Notes: a model not told the origin generated them from the sequence alone. Shown: positions 35,796 through 44,415, counted from the stretch's first letter. The stretch: 64,000 bases of DNA from Sphingobium aromaticiconvertens (GCF_037154075.1 NZ_JBANRJ010000002.1:124001-188000), one strand, 5' to 3'. Numbers and translations: made by a program.

Positions 35796-36287
35796 CGGCG
35801 CACCACCGCCTCATCCTGTGCGCGGTTCGAAAAGGTGCTCGCCAATCGCATGAAGCCGGGGATGGGTGGGCCTGCGGCGTACCGTGCGTCAGACGGCCAT
35901 TATGTCTGTTGCCGTGAGAGTTGCGGTCGCTTCGCTGCGGACGACAGTCCAAGGAGGGAAAAGCGCTGACGGCCGGTTGTGGGGTCTCTGCCTGGCGAGG
36001 ACATGCCGCGGCGATAGGGGAAGGTTTCTGCACCGGTTCCTGGGTTTCATAGAACCAAAGCCACCATCCCTTCTTTTTGACCTGATCCCTAAGTCGGTCG
36101 TTCGGTCCTTCCAACCCGCTCCCCTTCGGGCCGAGTTGCCGTGTGCCACGGCTGCCCGCACCACCCCTTGTGTCGGGGTTCCCCTGCGCGGCTGACGCGC
36201 TCCGGTGGAAGCACCGCCCATGCCCGCCTTTTTCGGGGGTCAGTCGAAGGGACGGTCCCTTCGGCACCCAAAAAAAGGAACCTCGAC
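35796..36287. other. Intergenic region upstream of ssb
   Basis: About 490 bp with no convincing gene on either strand. Its right part holds the 43-bp repeat (36129-36171) and a GGAACCTCGAC ribosome region before ssb. Confidence 0.5.
36129..36171 (+). repeat. 43-bp intergenic repeat, copy 2
   Basis: Exact copy of 33840-33882, with hairpin arms GCCGTG and CACGGC at 36138-36152. It ends 116 bp before the ssb start. Confidence 0.7.
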
Positions 36288-36701
36288 ATGCAGAACCTCG
36301 TCATCCTCGCCGGCAATGTCGGCGCCACACCGGAAGCCCGCACCACCCAGGGCGGCACCAAGATCACCCACTTCAGCCTCGCGAACTCGCGGCCCAAGCG
36401 CGACAGCAACGGCAAGATCGTCAAGGACGACAATGGCCGGCGGATCGAAGATACCGAATGGCACCGGATCACCTGCTTCAACGGCGTCGGCAAGACCGTC
36501 GAACAATATGTCGACAAGGGGATGAAGGTGATGGTGCGCGGTCGCATCCACTACACCCGCTGGACCGACAACGAGAATATCGAGCGGTACGGCGTCGAGA
36601 TCATCGCCGACGAGGTGACCTTCCTCACCCGCGCCAAGCCCGCCAGTGGCGACCAGGGCGGCAATGACAGCTCGGTCGATGACGACGAAATTCCCTTCTG
36701 A
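36288..36701 (+). CDS. ssb: Single-stranded DNA-binding protein SSB
   Basis: A 137-residue SSB. The OB fold opens MQNLVILAGNVGATPEARTT and has ITHFSLANSRPKRD and EWHRITCFNGVGKTVEQYVDKGMKVMVRGRIHYTRW. The C-terminus ends DDDEIPF, the acidic tail that recruits SSB partner proteins. Plasmid SSBs often support conjugative DNA entry and dampen SOS. The ATG at 36288 follows AAAAAGGAACCTCGAC. The 43-bp repeat lies upstream and a strong terminator follows. Confidence 0.9.
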   Translation: MQNLVILAGNVGATPEARTTQGGTKITHFSLANSRPKRDSNGKIVKDDNGRRIEDTEWHRITCFNGVGKTVEQYVDKGMKVMVRGRIHYTRWTDNENIERYGVEIIADEVTFLTRAKPASGDQGGNDSSVDDDEIPF

Positions 36702-36707
36702 GACCGG

Positions 36708-36742
36708 CAAAGGCCCGGCGGCTCACGCCGCCGGGCCTTTTT
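36708..36742 (+). terminator. Rho-independent terminator after ssb
   Basis: AGGCCCGGCGGC and GCCGCCGGGCCT arms with a TCAC loop, preceded by A and followed by T5. Confidence 0.85.
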
Positions 36743-36831
36743 GCTGTTTCCTCAGTACGGTTCGGGATCCAGGAAAATCCGGGACATGACTCTGGAAAAG
36801 CGCGGTTACGATGGTGCCCTTCCTCTTCCTC

Positions 36832-37260
36832 TCAGCGGCAACGGCCCGCCGCATAGCGGTCCCATCGCAGCACCGTGCCGGTCGCGATCATGGCGCAGCT
36901 GATATCGCCGATCGCCGGGGCTACGCACCAGGCGCCGGTGCGATCCCCTTTCGCGTTGCCGGTCGATCGGCATTGGAGCCTCGGGCCTGTGACAAGGATA
37001 TGGCCTGTGCCAGCAAGGCCTCTGGCGCCGCCCAGCAGCCGCACCAGCGTATCGCGCGCGACAATGCCGCTGGCGCGCGGGCAGGGCTGCCCTCTGCGGC
37101 ATGAGCCGTCGATTTCCCGCGCCGCGATCCCCGCGAGCCGGATCCGTGGTCCCTCGCGGCACCAGATCGGCCCATCGCCGTCCCACACCCTGACCGGTGT
37201 GCAGATGAAAGCCTGGCCGCTCGGCACGACCGCGACAGCCAGCAGAAATATAGCGAGCAT
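36832..37260 (-). CDS. Thermonuclease-like secreted protein
   Basis: A 142-residue protein with an N-terminal hydrophobic signal sequence (MLAIFLLAVAVVPSGQAF) and a staphylococcal-nuclease-like pattern: TPVRVWDGDGPIWC, then RIRLAGIAAREIDGSC. Nucleases of this type cut DNA or RNA with calcium; the normal C-terminal catalytic segments are partly recognisable. Several cysteines (six or more) suggest disulfides outside the cytoplasm. It is convergent with ssb and followed on the same strand by nothing closely coupled. Confidence 0.6.
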   Translation of the reverse strand: MLAIFLLAVAVVPSGQAFICTPVRVWDGDGPIWCREGPRIRLAGIAAREIDGSCRRGQPCPRASGIVARDTLVRLLGGARGLAGTGHILVTGPRLQCRSTGNAKGDRTGAWCVAPAIGDISCAMIATGTVLRWDRYAAGRCR

Positions 37261-37288
37261 CAGCGTTCAACCGGGGCGGTAGCGTAGG

Positions 37289-37864
37289 TCATGCGTCAGG
37301 AAAGAGCGGCAATGTATCGGACGGCGCCGTGGCTTCATCGGCGAGGATATCATAGCAGCGCAAACGCAACCCGGTGGCCACATCATAGACCAGCCCCGTG
37401 ACCGTAAATGTCGCCGGCAGTTTGGGATTGGCCTTGAGCGCGGCGACGTCGATCGTGACGGCTGCATAGGGGTCGGTGATTGCAAGCGCGTCCAGCTCCT
37501 CGAGCTTGACTCCCATATAGGGCGCAAGGAGTTCGGGAGCGTGATGATAGCAGCCCTTGATCCCGCAATCGGTGTGATGAAGCACGATCAAGGTCCAGCC
37601 TTCGCCGATGTCCTGCCCAGCGGCGTGCGACACCGTGCGCAGGATCGTCATGGTTTCGAGCAGGGCCGGGTTGATGCGGCCGCCGACATTGCGGATGACC
37701 ACCGCTTCGCCTGGCTCGAGGCCGAGCACGTCCATCGGATCGACGCGGGGATCGACACATCCGATTATCATGGTCTTCCTGGAGGGTATGATCTTGAGGT
37801 CGGGCGAAAAGCCGTGGGCGGCAAAGTCGGCGTTGCGCGCGGCGATGGTTTCGAGAAAGTCCAT
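37289..37864 (-). CDS. Beta-carbonic anhydrase
   Basis: A 191-residue beta-class carbonic anhydrase, reversible hydration of CO2. Zinc ligands are visible: Cys36 with Asp38 and Arg40 in GCVDPRVDP, and His97/Cys100 in VLHHTDCG. IRNVGGRINPALLETM is the usual structural segment. It is somewhat shorter than the 200-220 residues common in the family. It is a single gene; spacing to the SDR gene on its right is 33 bp in the same direction, so the two may be co-transcribed. Confidence 0.85.
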   Translation of the reverse strand: MDFLETIAARNADFAAHGFSPDLKIIPSRKTMIIGCVDPRVDPMDVLGLEPGEAVVIRNVGGRINPALLETMTILRTVSHAAGQDIGEGWTLIVLHHTDCGIKGCYHHAPELLAPYMGVKLEELDALAITDPYAAVTIDVAALKANPKLPATFTVTGLVYDVATGLRLRCYDILADEATAPSDTLPLFPDA

Positions 37865-37897
37865 GTTCCTATCCTTCTAGCGAGAGTGGCGGCGGCG

Positions 37898-38668
37898 TCA
37901 GGCGGCCTTGGGCTGGGCGGCATTCCGCGGGATGGGGAGGCGGGTCGACATCATCGCCTGCACGGCCTTGGGGTTGGCCGTGAACGCCTCATGGATTGCG
38001 CGCGTCTGGGCGCCGGCGACGACATCGTCATTGCTGCCGGCCTCAAGCGCATTGAGGGCGTCGCTGACGACCTCATGGGGGGTCATACGGGGCTCGGGCA
38101 GTTTGGCGCCCATCGCCGTATCGGTCTGGACAGCCAGCACGCCGATCACCTGCGTGCCCTGTGCGCCCAGTTCGGCACGAATGCTGCGGGTAAGCGAGAG
38201 CGCCGCGGCCTTTGACGCGGCATATGTGCCGGCCACCGGCAAGCTGACGAGAGCCAGCATCGAGAGCATGTTGATGGTCGCACCACCACCCGCTGCCGCG
38301 AGCGCCGGGGCAAAAGCGCGGGTCATCGCCAGCGTGCCGAAATAATTGACGTCCATCTCGCGGCGGGCGTCGTCGATGGCCGGCGCGGCGATCGCGCCTT
38401 CGAACGCTGCATAGCCGGCATTGTTGATGAGCAGGGTTACATCGCTGGCGACGCCGGCTGCGGCCGCGACCTGATCGGGATCGGTGACATCGAGGGGAAG
38501 CGGCACGAGGCGGCGGTCAGCGCCCTGCAGGAGGTCGCGCAGCGACGCGGTGTCGCGGGCGGCAACATAGATTTTCGCGGCGCCGCGCTTCAGCAACTCG
38601 GCGACGAACGCGCGGCCGATGCCGCCATTGGCGCCCGTGACGAGGGCGATCGAACCGTTGATCTGCAT
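37898..38668 (-). CDS. Short-chain dehydrogenase/reductase (SDR)
   Basis: A 256-residue classical SDR: glycine-rich cofactor motif VTGANGGIGRA, NNAGYAAF, and catalytic YAASKAAAL. The NAD(P)H-dependent oxidoreductase substrate is unknown. The ATG at 38668 follows GGAAGGATAGTCTG and gives the standard N-terminus; a longer reading to 38791 is unlikely. It is divergent from a LysR regulator, a common arrangement in which the regulator controls the enzyme and itself. Confidence 0.85.
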   Translation of the reverse strand: MQINGSIALVTGANGGIGRAFVAELLKRGAAKIYVAARDTASLRDLLQGADRRLVPLPLDVTDPDQVAAAAGVASDVTLLINNAGYAAFEGAIAAPAIDDARREMDVNYFGTLAMTRAFAPALAAAGGGATINMLSMLALVSLPVAGTYAASKAAALSLTRSIRAELGAQGTQVIGVLAVQTDTAMGAKLPEPRMTPHEVVSDALNALEAGSNDDVVAGAQTRAIHEAFTANPKAVQAMMSTRLPIPRNAAQPKAA

Positions 38669-38824
38669 CAGACTATCCTTCCAGGTTGACCGGCCCAGGG
38701 TTGAGCCGTTTCGGGGAAGGGCGGTGCGACTGCGCTTCGGATCCGATGCCGCAGAAATGGCGGATGTTCGGTTCACTCGGTAGCCGTTCAAATCGGCTAT
38801 GACCTATGCTAGGTCAGCATCAAT

Positions 38825-39718
38825 ATGAAGGACATCCAAACACTGCGTCTCTACACCCGTGTCGCCCGGCTCGGCAGCTTCTCGGCGGCGGCTCGGGAGA
38901 GCGGCCTTGCCCAGTCGCAGGTCTCGCGCATGATCGCCGAACTGGAGGCGGGGCTGGGGACGCGACTATTGTCGCGCACGACCCGCGCCGTCGTGCCGAC
39001 CGAAGCGGGCCAGGAATATCTGGTTCGGATCGAACCGATCCTGGCGGCGCTGGAGGATGCCGAGAACAGTATCCGAGAGACCGGCGAGCTGCGCGGGCTG
39101 CTGCGCATCGGGATGCCCTCGACCATGGGCATCCGCATTGTCATGCCGCGATTGTCGGGTTTCGCCGAGCGGCACCCCCAACTCCAGATCGAACTGCTGC
39201 TCGACGACAGCTGGCAGGACATGGTTCGCGAGGCGGTCGATGTTGGTATCCGTGTCGGCAATCTGCCCGAGGGCTCAGGCACCGCCAAGCTGATCGGCCA
39301 GATGCACCGGGTGATCGTCGCAGCACCAGCCTATCTCGCCCAATATGGCGTACCCGAAATGCCGGGTGCGCTGGATGCGCACCGGATTGTCGGTGGTCCG
39401 GCCTCGACCCAATCCTCGTCCTGGCGGTTCGAGAAGGATGGCGAGACAGTATCGGTTGATGTGCATCCGCATATCGCGACCAACGATACGGCGGGCGCGC
39501 TGGCCGCCGCCGCAAGCGGTCTCGGCGTCACGTCCACCACATCCTGGGCGTGCCGGCTTGAGCTGGAGAACGGCGCGCTGGTCCAACTCTTCCCCGAGTG
39601 GCAGACCGCCTTGTTGCCGGTCCACGCTTATTATCCAATGGGGCGCGCGACCCGCATCGCCGCGCGGGCGTTCGTCGAGTTTCTCAGCGCCGATCTGCTG
39701 CAAAATCCGCCAGCATAG
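38825..39718 (+). CDS. LysR-family transcriptional regulator
   Basis: A 297-residue LTTR. The N-terminal winged helix reads MKDIQTLRLYTRVARLGSFSAAARESGLAQSQVSRMIAELEAGLG, followed by TTRAVVPTEAG; the remainder is the effector-binding domain. It is divergently oriented to the SDR gene with 156 bp between the starts, where TATGACCTATGCTAGGTCA may form part of an operator. The likely role is control of the SDR. Confidence 0.88.
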   Translation: MKDIQTLRLYTRVARLGSFSAAARESGLAQSQVSRMIAELEAGLGTRLLSRTTRAVVPTEAGQEYLVRIEPILAALEDAENSIRETGELRGLLRIGMPSTMGIRIVMPRLSGFAERHPQLQIELLLDDSWQDMVREAVDVGIRVGNLPEGSGTAKLIGQMHRVIVAAPAYLAQYGVPEMPGALDAHRIVGGPASTQSSSWRFEKDGETVSVDVHPHIATNDTAGALAAAASGLGVTSTTSWACRLELENGALVQLFPEWQTALLPVHAYYPMGRATRIAARAFVEFLSADLLQNPPA

Positions 39719-40077
39719 GTGCCGATCGAGGGTGTGTCGCGATCGGTCACGCTGATGCCACGCCATAATGACAGCCGGTTCGACCGGGTTGGCGATCACA
39801 ACAGCTGACGCAGATCCATGTCTCCGCTGAGGCCGACCCACGCATCGCATGATGTCCGTCCGGTGGGGCCATGACCTCTTCTGGCCAGCAGTTTCACCCC
39901 GCTCTTTGAGGCGCAATCCTTGGTCCGGCGCGCGGCCTAATGCGATCAACCCGTAAAGGGTCCGGTCGCTTCGCTACGGCTTTTGGCCTGCGGCAAAAAG
40001 TGATCGCGGCCACCCACCGAACACTTCGGGCGCCAGTCGAGCGGGGATGAACCCGCCGGCTTTCAAGGAGCCTCGAC
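39719..40077. other. Intergenic region
   Basis: About 360 bp without a gene. Its right end holds TCAAGGAGCCTCGAC, the ribosome site of the small gene at 40078. No repeat or clear promoter was found. Confidence 0.5.
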
Positions 40078-40242
40078 ATGTTCACCGACATCAAGATCGC
40101 CCGCAGACACGCGCTCGGCCTCTCCAAGACCCTCATGATCGCAACGATGGTCATCGGGATCGGCAACCAGTTCGCCGTTATCACCGCCGACGACTTTGAC
40201 GGCGACGTGGTCGTCATCAACGAATATGATCCGTTCAGCTGA
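40078..40242 (+). CDS. Small conserved-looking plasmid protein (54 residues)
   Basis: A 54-codon gene (MFTDIKIARRHALGLSKTLM ... EYDPFS). The central segment MIATMVIGIGNQFAVI is moderately hydrophobic. The ATG has an excellent ribosome site (AAGGAGCCTCGAC), nearly the same leader as ssb at 36288, and a terminator follows 9 bp after the stop, so this is very probably a real single-gene unit. No function can be assigned. Confidence 0.65.
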   Translation: MFTDIKIARRHALGLSKTLMIATMVIGIGNQFAVITADDFDGDVVVINEYDPFS

Positions 40243-40250
40243 AACCTTCC

Positions 40251-40278
40251 GGCGGGGGCATTCGCCCCCGCCTTTATT
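40251..40278 (+). terminator. Rho-independent terminator
   Basis: GGCGGGGGC and GCCCCCGCC arms with an ATTC loop, followed by TTTATT, after the small gene. Confidence 0.75.
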
Positions 40279-40291
40279 GTGCGAGCGCTGA

Positions 40292-40825
40292 TTGGACGAT
40301 CTTACCGAGGAAGCGAGCCCGCATTTCATCCACTCGACGCTGCGTGAGCGCATCGTCGAGCATGTCTTTGTCGGGGAAGCGCTGCGCCGCCTGTGGCAAC
40401 TGGGTGTAACCGACGTCGAGGTATTGCGCTCCGAATTCGACGCGGGCGGCTATGATCTGGTAATGGCCCGCGGCGGCGTGACCCGCCATATCCAGTTCAA
40501 GACCAAAATCGTCGGCGGCAAGACCGACGAGGTCAAGATCAGTCTCAAGCTGATGGAGAAGCCGAGCGGCTGCGTGCTCTGGATCGTGGTGACGCCGGAC
40601 CTCCTTTTCGATCATTATCTGTGGTTCGGCGCGGGGCCGGGCGAGCCTTTGCCGGACATCAGTGCTTTCGCCGTTGCCAAACATAGCAAGGGGACGGCGG
40701 AGGGCGAGAAGAATGCGCGGCCGGGTCATCGCAAGGTCCGGATAACCAGGTTCGAAAAGCTCTCAACCTTGGACGCGATATTGCTTCGCCTGTTCGGTGA
40801 TCTCAATGGTGCGAAAGCGGATTGA
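40292..40825 (+). CDS. PD-(D/E)XK nuclease-like hypothetical protein
   Basis: A 177-residue protein. The segment SEFDAGGYDLVMARGGVTRHIQFKTK matches the PD-(D/E)XK nuclease-like core (YD followed by QFK). A TGA lies immediately upstream in frame, so the TTG at 40292 (MDDLTEEASPHF) is the earliest possible start and is assumed. Such proteins include nucleases of restriction or mobile-element systems, but no target is known here. Confidence 0.55.
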   Translation: MDDLTEEASPHFIHSTLRERIVEHVFVGEALRRLWQLGVTDVEVLRSEFDAGGYDLVMARGGVTRHIQFKTKIVGGKTDEVKISLKLMEKPSGCVLWIVVTPDLLFDHYLWFGAGPGEPLPDISAFAVAKHSKGTAEGEKNARPGHRKVRITRFEKLSTLDAILLRLFGDLNGAKAD

Positions 40826-40931
40826 GCGGTCAGGCGGCTCCGGTTGCACCGGACCGGGCTCTAGGCTGACGCCCCGAGCCCCGTGCCGGGTCTCGGCCCA
40901 TCCGGGTCACGATCCCTGCCGTGGTAAGGCA

Positions 40932-41318
40932 TCAACGGCGCCCAGGTACCAGTACCCCTGCGATATCGGCTGAAGGGGCTGGTTGCCCACGGGCGAGATG
41001 CGCTGGCGGGCATATTGTCAGCCCCTCGCGCAGGGCCGCATCGTCCAGCAGAACGCGCCATGGTCCACCGTAGCGCCGGGAGGCCAGGTAGAATGTCGCG
41101 CCATCGCACGCCACCATGCGGCATCGCTCTTGGCGATCGATCAACGACGCATTCCCGCCATAGCGGGCGACCAGCTCGTCGAGATCGGCGCGCATCAGGG
41201 CGCCGCAGCGACGGCACTGGGTACGAACCTGGATCTGCAGCCGCTGCATCGCGTCTACGCTCGATGTCCAGCGTGGCCAAAGGGCAATGATCCGGGCGGT
41301 GTCTGTCATGATCGACAT
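40932..41318 (-). CDS. Hypothetical protein with zinc-ribbon-like cysteines
   Basis: About 128 residues. TQCRRCGALM and RCRMVAC could form a treble-clef or zinc-ribbon pair. No family can be named. The ATG at 41318 is chosen; another lies at 41309, and the frame is open to 41474. It is transcribed towards the nuclease-like gene and away from the DUF3768 gene. Confidence 0.5.
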   Translation of the reverse strand: MSIMTDTARIIALWPRWTSSVDAMQRLQIQVRTQCRRCGALMRADLDELVARYGGNASLIDRQERCRMVACDGATFYLASRRYGGPWRVLLDDAALREGLTICPPAHLARGQPAPSADIAGVLVPGRR

Positions 41319-41584
41319 GATAGCGAAGCCCTCGTTCGTGCGTCCAGTAGCAGGTCTGAAAAGTCGGCCATGCCGTTCCTTATTCCCTCTGACCGCCGCA
41401 CCGATGGTCCCTTCCTGGCTTGGCGTCCTCGCCGCGGCACTTGCCAGCGCAAGCCCGGTGCCGGGCTTCTCCACATCCGTTGCGACCCTGTCGGGTGCGC
41501 GGGCGCGCTATGCCCCGGCGGTCCGGTCGCCTGTCGGAAGGCCCCGATCGGCGGGGTCTGACACAGTTTGGAAAGTCGAACGTC

Positions 41585-41980
41585 ATGACCGACCCCCAGA
41601 ATGACAAACTCCTATCCGCAGACCAGCGCATCGCGACCATCGCGCAGCTCAATGATGCCCTGCGCCAGTCCATCCATAACCCGGGCGTCAACCAGGTGGT
41701 CATGACCGCCGGGGTCGCCGACCTGATCGGCGATACCAGCCTGTTCCGCGGGTTCCAGCGCCGCGCCGAACTGCTGCGCACCGTGCGCGACTATGACGCA
41801 TTTGGTCCCGACGTCGATCCGCATGGCGAGCGCGATTTCGGGCGCTTCGAGTTTGTGGGCGAGGCCCTATACTGGAAGATCGACTATTATGATCGCGCGC
41901 TGACCTTTGGATCACCCGATCCGGCCGATCCTGATGTCACCATCCGCGTACTGACACTGCTTCTCACCCACGAATATTGA
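41585..41980 (+). CDS. DUF3768 family protein
   Basis: A 131-residue protein of the alphaproteobacterial plasmid family DUF3768, with IAQLNDALRQ near the start, TAGVADLI, and DPHGERDFGRFEFVGEALYWKIDYYD. Function is unknown. The ATG at 41585 follows GAAAGTCGAACGTC. A terminator hairpin follows at 41989. Confidence 0.75.
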   Translation: MTDPQNDKLLSADQRIATIAQLNDALRQSIHNPGVNQVVMTAGVADLIGDTSLFRGFQRRAELLRTVRDYDAFGPDVDPHGERDFGRFEFVGEALYWKIDYYDRALTFGSPDPADPDVTIRVLTLLLTHEY

Positions 41981-41988
41981 GCCATCAT

Positions 41989-42017
41989 GGCCCCGACCGT
42001 GTCGGGGCCACCTTTTT
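41989..42017 (+). terminator. Terminator after DUF3768
   Basis: GGCCCCGAC and GTCGGGGCC arms around CGT, then ACC and five T. Confidence 0.7.
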
Positions 42018-42119
42018 ACTGAAGGAATTCGCCGTTGCCGCCCGCGCGGATCGCTTTGCGTCACCCGGTTGCGCCCGGCGCAGGCCTGACCAGATTTCCC
42101 ATCCCTGGCGAGTGATCCC

Positions 42120-42147
42120 GGCCATCCCCCTGACCGGGGGGATGGCC
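42120..42147. promoter_or_regulatory. Strong hairpin upstream of the second parAB locus
   Basis: GGCCATCCCCC and GGGGGATGGCC arms (11 bp, perfect) with a 6-base loop; no T-run follows, so it is not a typical terminator. Confidence 0.5.
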
Positions 42148-42151
42148 GAAA

Positions 42152-42169
42152 AGTCTGCTTGAGCAGACT
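42152..42169. promoter_or_regulatory. Candidate parS palindrome, left of parAB-2
   Basis: AGTCTGCTTGAGCAGACT, 8-bp perfect arms around TG. A near copy lies at 44416-44433 on the other side of the parAB genes. Confidence 0.5.
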
Positions 42170-42308
42170 GTCGGCGGTGCCGCCCAGACGTCCCATCGAC
42201 CCTTGCTCTCCGGCACGAGAGGGGAGGCTGCGCGGTGAGAGCGGCCGCGTTTTGCTGCGCGGTGAGGGGACCGATCGGTGTCCCTGGAACATGCCAAGGA
42301 GACCCGCA

Positions 42309-42488
42309 GTGGCCGACTATTTTTCCCGTCATCCAGACCATGCGTTCGTGTTCGCATTCGTCTGCTTCGCGATCACCGTTTACCTGTTTCGCTATGTCGG
42401 TCCGGGGATCGGCGGTGGTGGCGACTGGTCGTCGCGCGACCATTATGAGCGCGATCTGCGTGATGGTCCCCAAGACTATGAATCGTGA
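42309..42488 (+). CDS. Small single-pass membrane protein
   Basis: A 59-residue protein with one clear transmembrane segment (AFVFAFVCFAITVYLF), then a glycine stretch and a charged tail (SSRDHYERDLRDGPQDYES). I chose the GTG at 42309, preceded by AAGGAG at 7 bases; an ATG at 42291 would not have a ribosome site. It is 13 bp upstream of parA-2 and so part of the same operon. Function is unknown. Confidence 0.5.
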   Translation: MADYFSRHPDHAFVFAFVCFAITVYLFRYVGPGIGGGGDWSSRDHYERDLRDGPQDYES

Positions 42489-42501
42489 GGATCCGGCGAC
42501 C

Positions 42502-43266
42502 ATGAAGACGATCGTCGTCAGCCTGCTGAAGGGCGGGGTCGGCAAGACCTTTCTCGCCACCCACCTCGCCTGGTATCTGGCCGAGCAAGGGGGCAATCGC
42601 GTCGCCTTTCTCGACCTCGATCCGCAGGGCAGTTCCACCCGGCGGCTCGCCAGCGAGCGAACCGGGTGGTTCTCGGCCGATCTGTTCGATCCCGAGGCGC
42701 GGCTCGCGCTTACCGACGCGCCCGGCATCACGGTCTTCGCCGCGGATCCGCGCCTGCAGATGGTCAAGGCAGCTGCGGATGTCCGCGATTTCCTCGGCCG
42801 GTTCCCTGCGCTTGGTGCCCATTTTGACCATATTGTCATCGACACCGGTCCCAAATGGGACGAGCTGACCTTGAGTGCGATGGCAGTGGCCGACGCAGTG
42901 ATCGCGCCGGTCCAGGTCGCCGAGGATTCGATCGAATGCGCCAAGATGCTGCTCACCGCGCTCAAAAAGGCGGAAGGGGCGCGCGGCGGGCGCAAGGTCG
43001 ATTTTCTCGGGCTGTTGCCCTCGATGGTCAATCCTTTCGACCGACGCGAAATGGACAATGCGGTCAAGCTCGCCCGCGCGGTTGGCGAGAAGCTCATGTT
43101 TCCCGCCTTCATCAAGGCGCGGCCGACCTACAAGCATTCGGCCGAACAGCATCATCCGGTCTGGCGCGAAACCGGCAGCGGCGCCAAAGCGGCCGCTGAC
43201 GAAATCCGGCCGATCCTGGCGGAGATCGTTCGCCGGATGGACGTCCGCCATCTGAGTGCGGCGTGA
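42502..43266 (+). CDS. ParA-family ATPase (second locus)
   Basis: A 254-residue ParA/Soj-like ATPase. The deviant Walker A is KGGVGKTF at about residues 10-17 (Phe where Ser/Thr is usual in the final position), followed by FLDLDPQGSS and IVIDTGPKWD. It lacks the N-terminal helix-turn-helix of the other ParA, so it is a smaller type Ib-like protein. It overlaps parB-2 by one base and lies between two matching palindromes that may be its centromere. Confidence 0.8.
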   Translation: MKTIVVSLLKGGVGKTFLATHLAWYLAEQGGNRVAFLDLDPQGSSTRRLASERTGWFSADLFDPEARLALTDAPGITVFAADPRLQMVKAAADVRDFLGRFPALGAHFDHIVIDTGPKWDELTLSAMAVADAVIAPVQVAEDSIECAKMLLTALKKAEGARGGRKVDFLGLLPSMVNPFDRREMDNAVKLARAVGEKLMFPAFIKARPTYKHSAEQHHPVWRETGSGAKAAADEIRPILAEIVRRMDVRHLSAA

Positions 43267-44201
43267 TGGGCAAGTTCGATCAACGCGCCGAAGAGTTCGG
43301 ACTGCTTGTCGGCCTCCATGACAGCGCGCGGCGTGTCGAGGATCTGCCGCTCGACTGGATCATGGCCGATCCGGAAAATCCGCGGCGCGTGTTCGATGAG
43401 ACGGAGCTCAAGGATCTTGCTGCCTCGATCGCCGCGCGCGGCGTCCTGCAGCCGATCATCGTCGCCCCGAAGAATGGCGACGGCCTTCATGTCATCCGTG
43501 TCGGCGAGCGGCGCTTTCGGGCATCGCGCCTTGCCGGGCGCGAGACCATCCCAGCGATCGTGATGGCGGTGGTGAACCGCGCCGACACGCTCGCCGATCA
43601 GATCGTCGAGAATGACCAGCGCGCAGGCCTGACCCCCCATGATCTGGCGACCGGGATCGAACGCATGCTGAGCGCCGGTGTCACACAGGCGGAGATCGCC
43701 CGCGCGCTCGGCCGCTCGAAGCAGTTCGTATCGCTCTATGCCGCCTGTGCCGACATGGCGCCGTGGCTGCGTGCGGCGATTGACCAGATGCCGATCCGGT
43801 TGCTCTACGACCTGCACCGGGCTGCCCGCATCCATGGCGACGCGGTGCGTGCCTATATTGAGCGGCTTGGTGATGAAAACGTGACCCTGGCCGAGGGTGG
43901 CCGGTTCATCGCGGGACTCAAGGTATCCGAGAATCTGCCGGATGGCCGTCTGCGCGATGTGCCCGCGCTCTCGGACGGACAGGGCACAGTGCGCGCCGCA
44001 CCGAGCCGGCCGGTTCGTGCCAGTGCCGGTTTGCGGTCGATGTTCGAAACGGGGGTGCCGCCGCAGCCTCGGCCGCTCGATGCGGTGCGGGTGACGGTGG
44101 GCGGGCGGACAGGACGTTTGATCCTGCCCGAGCGCGTTCGGGTGGTGTTCGATGACGGCAATGAGGTCGAAGCGCCCATTGCCGAGATCGCCATGGAGTA
44201 A
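43266..44201 (+). CDS. ParB/RepB/Spo0J-family protein (second locus)
   Basis: A 311-residue ParB. The ParB domain is at about residues 25-120 (PLDWIMADPENPRRVFDETELKDLA, IRVGERRFRASRLAG, IVENDQRAGLTPHDLA), then a KorB-like helix-turn-helix (VTQAEIARALGRSKQFVSLY). The ATG at 43266 overlaps the last base of the parA stop. It lacks clear similarity to the ParB at 6799, so this is an independent partition module. The right-hand palindrome lies 214 bp downstream. Confidence 0.82.
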   Translation: MGKFDQRAEEFGLLVGLHDSARRVEDLPLDWIMADPENPRRVFDETELKDLAASIAARGVLQPIIVAPKNGDGLHVIRVGERRFRASRLAGRETIPAIVMAVVNRADTLADQIVENDQRAGLTPHDLATGIERMLSAGVTQAEIARALGRSKQFVSLYAACADMAPWLRAAIDQMPIRLLYDLHRAARIHGDAVRAYIERLGDENVTLAEGGRFIAGLKVSENLPDGRLRDVPALSDGQGTVRAAPSRPVRASAGLRSMFETGVPPQPRPLDAVRVTVGGRTGRLILPERVRVVFDDGNEVEAPIAEIAME

Positions 44202-44415
44202 ACCATCGGCGGGGCAGGGCGGGGGGCGCATCCATTCACCCCTCACTCCGCGTCGAAACGATCGAGCTTTTCAGACAATTTTGACAGCCGTGCCCCTTTC
44301 TTCAGGTGCGCGGCTGTCTTCATTTTCGCGGGCGGAGGGCATTGGTTCGCTCGGAGATATTCTCTTTTTCCACCGAGGCCAGGCCGGGTTGGATACGTGG
44401 CTTGAAGACGGTCGG

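Noticed and set aside
35889..36221. 110-codon minus-strand frame in the ssb upstream region
   Set aside because: Arginine-rich, covers the repeated hairpin, no recognisable family.
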